Assembly (NCBI GenBank): GCA_030601485.1 | Contig: JAUVTO010000004.1 | Location: 1-32,915 of the forward strand | DNA: 32,915 bases | Source of the DNA: Desulfobacterales bacterium | GTDB taxonomy: Bacteria > Desulfobacterota > Desulfobacteria > Desulfobacterales > UBA11574 | Reading direction: 5' to 3' | Shown here: positions 28,117 through 32,915 of the stretch, piece by piece | How the letters are laid out: each line of letters starts with the position of its first letter | Numbering within the stretch: the first letter of the stretch is position 1 | Translations under genes and position numbers: made by a program | Notes under the pieces: model-generated | Database searches by the model: none | Told to the model about the DNA's origin: nothing | Seen by the model: the letters and a program-made list of their open reading frames with translations, nothing else

Positions 28117-30981
28117 ATGAATAAGAAATTAATTATTATCGGTATCGGAATTGTTGGTGTTCTATTGCTGTGGATAGGGATTTCAATTTATCCGGACTGG
28201 TTGTGGTTTGAAAATTTGGGCTTTTCGCCTGTTTTCTGGACCATGATGTTGAGCAAATTCGGGTTTGGATTGATGGTCTGGCTGCTTTTGGCCCTTATCA
28301 TCGGTATGAACATCTACGCCGCCAATCGTTTAAACCCGCGCATCGGGACAGGGGGGGATTTTAAAGTTGCCGACGATGATGTTTCCCAATTTGGCCTTTC
28401 CACTGTAACGCTAAAAACCCTGGTGACCGCTATTATTCTGTTTCTCACCTTTTATATTGCTTCAAAAGGCTCCACTCAATGGGATTTGCTCCTGCGCTAT
28501 CTGTATCAGCAGCCTTTTGGCAGCACCGAACCTGTTTTTAACCGGGACATCGGTTTTTACTTGTTCTCGCTGCCTTTTTACATCTTCATCCAAAACGGGT
28601 TGCTGATTCTTTTTGTCGTGGCTGCACTGGCCACGATGGGCTGGTATCTGAAAAACGGTGCCCTGAAAATAGAGGGTGACTTCAGTCGGGTCGAGGGTGT
28701 CCCACCCGCTTTGCCTAAAATCAGCCTCGCGAAAAACGCTAAAAAGCATCTTATTTTTCTGGGTGGAATCGTTGTGCTGCTACTGACCTGGGCCTATCGT
28801 CTGAGAATGTTCGGGCTTTTATATTCCACCCAGGGACCGGCTTTCGGCGCCAGCTATACCGATGTTCACATCAAGGTTCTGGCCTATAAGGTAATCGTCC
28901 TTGTCTCGATAGGATTTGCCGTAGTCCTTTTTATCAACGCCTTTAAACTTAGGGCAAAATTAATCTGGATTAGTGCGGGAATCTGGATAGGAGTCGTGTT
29001 GGTGCTGGGAACGGGGCTCCCTGTCCTGGTCCAAAAATTTATAGTCACACCCAATGAACTGGCCAAAGAATCCCCCTACATCGCCTACAATATCGATTAT
29101 ACCCGCAAGGCCTACAACCTGAATAAAATCAAAGTAGTCAATTTTGAGGTGAACGATCAGCTCAGTGCCCAGGATCTCGAGCAGAATGACGTAACGATCC
29201 AAAATATCCGGATCTGGGATGAGCGCCCGCTGCTTCAAACCTACCGGCAGATTCAAGCCATACGGCTGTATTACGATTTTAACAATGTCGACGTCGACCG
29301 GTATCTCGTCAACAACCAGTATCGCCAGATCATGCTGGCCGCCCGGGAGCTGGTAGTCAACAAGCTGCCTCCCCAGGCCAATACCTGGGTCAACAGACAC
29401 CTCACCTATACCCATGGCTACGGACTGGCCGCAAGCCCGGTCAATGAAGTGACCGGCGAGGGGCTGCCCCGCCTCTTTATCAAAGACCTGCCGCCTTCCT
29501 TTGAACCGGACCTGAGGATCGTGCGCCCCGAGATCTATTATGGCGAAAAAACAGATGCGTATGTGCTGGTAAAGACCAAAGCCCGGGAATTTGATTATCC
29601 CAAGGGGGACAAAAATGTTTATACCACCTACCAGGGCAAGGGCGGTGTCCATATCAAATCTTTTTTCAGAAGGCTTTTGTTTGCCATTGAGTTTTTGGAT
29701 CCCCAGATACTGTTTACCACGTATTTAAGTCCGGAGAGCCGCATCATGTTTAACCGGCTGATTAACCGGCGGACGAATTCGATTGCCCCGTTTCTCGATT
29801 ATGACAGTGATCCCTATCTGGTTGTTTCCGGTGGAAAGCTCTACTGGATTCAAGACGCCTACACGACCTCTGCGATGTATCCTTATTCGCACCGGTCTCA
29901 CGTCACTTTTAAAAAAAGACGGCTTAACTACATCCGCAATTCCGTCAAGGTCACCATCGATGCCTATAACGGGGATGTGGTTTTCTACATGATTGATGAA
30001 AAAGACCCCATCGTCAAAACCTATGCGCGGATCTTCCCGGATCTGTTTAAGCCTTTCAAGGAAATGCCCGCGGAGCTGAAAGAGCATATCCGCTACCCCA
30101 AGGATCTCTTTAAAATCCAAATGGAAACTTACACGAAATATCACATGGAAGATGTACAGGTCTTCTACAACCAGGAAGACCTCTGGCAAATTCCGGATGA
30201 GGTCTATGGGGAGCACCGTCAGGAAATGGAACCTTACTACATAATTATCAAGCTGCCCGAAGATCAAAAGGAAGAATTTTTCCTGATGATCCCATTCACC
30301 CCTTCCAAGAAAGATAATATGATCGGCTGGCTGGCGGCCCGATGTGACCTGCCCAACTACGGCAACCTGCTGGTCTACAAGCTGCCCAAGGAAAAACTGG
30401 TCTATGGACCGATGCAGATTGAAGCCAGGGTGGATCAGCAAACGGAAATTTCCCGGGAATTGAGCCTGTGGGGGCAGAGAGGTTCCCGAGTCATCCGGGG
30501 CAATCTATTGGTTATTCCCGTCGGTGAGACCTTTATCTATGTGGAACCGGTATATCTGGAAGCCATCCAGGAAGGAAGCCAAATGTCCCCAACCGGAACC
30601 CCTCAGCCCGACGGTAGAGCCAAATCCCGGCGAGCAGGCGCGCGCGCGCGTCCCCAGCCGGAAGTGGCAAGGGCCGCTTCTCTGCCGGAACTCAAAAGAG
30701 TCATTGTCGCTTTTGGCAATCGCCTGATTATGGAGGAAACCCTGGACAAGGCCTTGAGCAGTATCCTGGACGTTGAAATAACCTCGAAACAGCCGGCTTC
30801 CCTGGTTATTTCTCAAATAAAGGGTGAAGGGTTATCCAATCTCGGCGCGACGGCGCTGGACCACTATAATAAAGCCAAAGCATATCTGCGTGATGGCGAT
30901 TGGACCGGTTACGGGAGGGAACTGGAAAATCTGGAAAAAATCCTTGAAGAAATATCCGGAATGAAGAAGGAAAAAAAATGA
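28117..30981 (+). CDS. UPF0182 family large membrane protein
   Basis: Seven-or-so N-terminal TM segments, YIAYNIDYTRKAYNL, NIRIWDERPLLQTYRQIQAIRLYYDFNNVDVDRY, GYGLAASPVNEVTGEGLP, LIPFTPSKKDNMIGWLAARCD; ATG at 28117 preferred. Confidence 0.93.
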   Translation: MNKKLIIIGIGIVGVLLLWIGISIYPDWLWFENLGFSPVFWTMMLSKFGFGLMVWLLLALIIGMNIYAANRLNPRIGTGGDFKVADDDVSQFGLSTVTLKTLVTAIILFLTFYIASKGSTQWDLLLRYLYQQPFGSTEPVFNRDIGFYLFSLPFYIFIQNGLLILFVVAALATMGWYLKNGALKIEGDFSRVEGVPPALPKISLAKNAKKHLIFLGGIVVLLLTWAYRLRMFGLLYSTQGPAFGASYTDVHIKVLAYKVIVLVSIGFAVVLFINAFKLRAKLIWISAGIWIGVVLVLGTGLPVLVQKFIVTPNELAKESPYIAYNIDYTRKAYNLNKIKVVNFEVNDQLSAQDLEQNDVTIQNIRIWDERPLLQTYRQIQAIRLYYDFNNVDVDRYLVNNQYRQIMLAARELVVNKLPPQANTWVNRHLTYTHGYGLAASPVNEVTGEGLPRLFIKDLPPSFEPDLRIVRPEIYYGEKTDAYVLVKTKAREFDYPKGDKNVYTTYQGKGGVHIKSFFRRLLFAIEFLDPQILFTTYLSPESRIMFNRLINRRTNSIAPFLDYDSDPYLVVSGGKLYWIQDAYTTSAMYPYSHRSHVTFKKRRLNYIRNSVKVTIDAYNGDVVFYMIDEKDPIVKTYARIFPDLFKPFKEMPAELKEHIRYPKDLFKIQMETYTKYHMEDVQVFYNQEDLWQIPDEVYGEHRQEMEPYYIIIKLPEDQKEEFFLMIPFTPSKKDNMIGWLAARCDLPNYGNLLVYKLPKEKLVYGPMQIEARVDQQTEISRELSLWGQRGSRVIRGNLLVIPVGETFIYVEPVYLEAIQEGSQMSPTGTPQPDGRAKSRRAGARARPQPEVARAASLPELKRVIVAFGNRLIMEETLDKALSSILDVEITSKQPASLVISQIKGEGLSNLGATALDHYNKAKAYLRDGDWTGYGRELENLEKILEEISGMKKEKK

Positions 30982-30987
30982 AGCTCC

Positions 30988-31120
30988 CCCCGCAGCAAGC
31001 TGCGGGGTATCTTGGTGTTACGAACTCTTGCGTGACGCGAATGATATCAACAGGGGGGAAACAGGATATAGATGACATCAATTTAGAGTTGTGAACGCTC
31101 TGCACGAACGCCCCCTGTTG
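30988..31120. repeat. palindromic intergenic sequence between convergent genes (two inverted repeats)
   Basis: ccccgcag-caag-ctgcgggg (30988-31007) and caacaggggg (31048-31057)/ccccctgttg (31111-31120). Confidence 0.6.
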
Positions 31121-31151
31121 TAGTTCAAATCAAATATTCTCCTTAGCTCCT

Positions 31152-32075
31152 TTATTTTTGAGCTACAACAAGACCTTTGCCAGAGGTTTTTGCCGCGAAA
31201 AGGTGTTTGTCTGCTTCTGCCACAAATGCTTCCGATTTTCCCTTATAACAAGCTACCCCACAACTAATTGTTACCCTGTCCAGAGGTTGTCCTTCAACAT
31301 CCTTAAACTGGTGGATATAAACTTTTTCAACAAGCCTTTGAGCTACATGTTCAGCATTTTTTATGTCGCATACCGGAAGTAAAACAGCAAACTCATCTCC
31401 ACCATAGCGAAAACCCGAGTCTGAGTTGCGTATCGATTTTTCTATAATATCAGCCAGTTCTTTAAGTAACTTATCGCCTGTTTGGTGACCATAGGTGTCG
31501 TTATATCGTTTAAAATCATCGCAATCGATCATGATGAGGGACAATTCCTGTTTATACCTGTCTGCCCTGCTTGTTTCCTCGACCAGCCTTAAATCGAAAG
31601 AACGCCGATTATATAGAGAAGTCAACTTATCTGTAAGTGCCAGTTCTTTGAGCTCGATGTTTGAATCAATCAATTTTTTTGAGACTTCATTGAGCTCATT
31701 TACTTTACTTTGAATTTCATTATGTAGAACATTAAAGCTTTGTTGGATAATCGCAAACTCATTTTCATCATTGAACTCCTCTTTTTCTCCTATAATCTGG
31801 GCCGATTTCGATTTAATATCCTCTGAGATGGTTTCTATTGAACTACTCCATATAGATCCCAAGACAAAACTTATAAAAGGGGGTAAAAGCATGACCAACA
31901 CACCATATGTAAATAAACCCCTTAGATCATTTATCTGGTCTGGCATAAGTACTGGGATGACATGCTGATAAATGATAAATATTAATAACAGCAATGGAAA
32001 AGTCGAAGATAAAAAGAAAAATACAAAGAAATTCTTTCTGAATTTTTCGTGTATTAACGAAGTAAACAATGCCAT
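31152..32075 (-). CDS. membrane-anchored GGDEF diguanylate cyclase
   Basis: Two TM segments, coiled-coil linker, LTDKLTSLYNRRSFD, YGGDEFAVLLP; RxxD inhibitory-site-like RNSD five residues before GGDEF. Confidence 0.93.
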   Translation of the reverse strand: MALFTSLIHEKFRKNFFVFFFLSSTFPLLLLIFIIYQHVIPVLMPDQINDLRGLFTYGVLVMLLPPFISFVLGSIWSSSIETISEDIKSKSAQIIGEKEEFNDENEFAIIQQSFNVLHNEIQSKVNELNEVSKKLIDSNIELKELALTDKLTSLYNRRSFDLRLVEETSRADRYKQELSLIMIDCDDFKRYNDTYGHQTGDKLLKELADIIEKSIRNSDSGFRYGGDEFAVLLPVCDIKNAEHVAQRLVEKVYIHQFKDVEGQPLDRVTISCGVACYKGKSEAFVAEADKHLFAAKTSGKGLVVAQK

Positions 32076-32218
32076 AAATGCCTCCGTTTAATTCATTGAT
32101 TCATAGCCTTATGAATATAAGTGATAAATCCGCTCAAGGTTCCGTGCCTGAGTCTTGCATCAACATAACACTAATATCATTGAAGATTTGTTTTGTAAAT
32201 CGCAACTTTTCAAAAGAG

Positions 32219-32494
32219 CTAATAATTCACCCTCTCTTTCAATTCTTTCCCGCATTTAAAGAACGGAAGCTTCTTGGATTTAATTTTAATCTTTTCCCCG
32301 GTTTTTGGATTTCTGCCTGTGTAAGGCTTGTACTGTTTGACGTAAAATGAACACAGGCCCCGGATCTCCACTCTATCTCCATTGGCAAAGGCGTTTGCCA
32401 TTTCATCAAAAAATAGATTCACTATCCCTTTTGTTTCTGATTTTGTAAGTTCGGTTTCATTTTGCAGGGTCTTTATGAGTTCAGCCCTGTTCAT
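32219..32494 (-). CDS. HU/IHF family DNA-binding protein
   Basis: MNRAELIKTLQNETELTKSETKGIVNLFFDEMANAFANGDRVEIRGLCSFYVKQYKPYTGRNPKTGEKIKIKSKKLPFFKCGKELKERV. Confidence 0.92.
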   Translation of the reverse strand: MNRAELIKTLQNETELTKSETKGIVNLFFDEMANAFANGDRVEIRGLCSFYVKQYKPYTGRNPKTGEKIKIKSKKLPFFKCGKELKERVNY

Positions 32495-32661
32495 GTGGTC
32501 TTCCCGAAATGTTGTTTAAATTAGGAAAATAAAAGGCTGGTTAAAAGTCAGTTGTTGGGGGATTTGCAAACGGGGTTATTATTGCTGATGAGTACATTAA
32601 AAAACTACAATAAAAAGATCTTGCTGGCCCGGTAAAATGTGAATATTTCGTGTCTGAAGCT

Positions 32662-32856
32662 TCAATTACCGAAAAATGAAGGTTTATAACCGAAATCAAC
32701 CCTGGATTTAAAGTCATCGGACAGCACTGGGTATTTATTTATTATTATTTTTTCAAATTTCGTTTTTCCTTTGCATTCACGATCGCAGACTTTTTCATGA
32801 TCTGGCTGTACGATATAGATAACAAAGGTTTTCTGTTTGCACCGGTCACAAATCAT
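32662..32856 (-). CDS. small cysteine-pair (zinc-ribbon-like) hypothetical protein
   Basis: MICDRCKQKTFVIYIVQPDHEKVCDREC; strong RBS (aagggggg) upstream of ATG. Confidence 0.6.
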   Translation of the reverse strand: MICDRCKQKTFVIYIVQPDHEKVCDRECKGKTKFEKIIINKYPVLSDDFKSRVDFGYKPSFFGN

Positions 32857-32915
32857 TTTGGTCCCCCCTTCTTTAGCATTTTATTCTTTATCTTTTATGC
32901 TCTGAATGAATTTGC

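Noticed and set aside
28960-30441. Long minus-strand ORFs 28960-29652 and 29725-30441
   Set aside because: Antisense to the UPF0182 gene; composition is typical of shadow ORFs.

Overview
The window looks like a deltaproteobacterial (probably sulfate-reducer-like) chromosome. About 20 CDS are recognisable by family: a nucleoside deaminase, an HsdR_N-like protein, dGTPase, two YkgJ-like Cys-cluster proteins, a 980-aa M1-like/ChaN/PDZ fusion, ParA, an ABC-F ATPase, an exported Fe/Mn superoxide dismutase, tandem Slp lipoproteins, TenA, HigBA, a P-loop kinase, a HAD/GH65 phosphorylase fusion, a TPP-like HAD phosphatase, a cold shock protein, a DUF1846 protein, a SEC-C protein, a UPF0182 protein, a GGDEF protein and an IHF/HU protein. 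The strongest non-obvious signals are: (1) a peroxiredoxin gene split by an in-frame UGA exactly at the CxxC position (FYRGGW-U-PYCNLELRALQ), with a bSECIS-like hairpin just downstream, so probably a selenoprotein that standard ORF calling breaks in two; (2) an attC-like site right after higBA, followed by what looks like the truncated start of another cassette ORF; (3) a family of inverted-repeat elements with shared 'GACGGTCTCGTAAAAAGTC' type ends at four loci, two of them near-identical 125-bp copies; (4) a HAD-GH65 disaccharide phosphorylase cluster; (5) the M1/ChaN/PDZ fusion; and (6) fragments of a tRNA-Glu 3' half, a group II intron 3' end and a REP-associated transposase. All calls come from reading the sequence. 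No database search was run.
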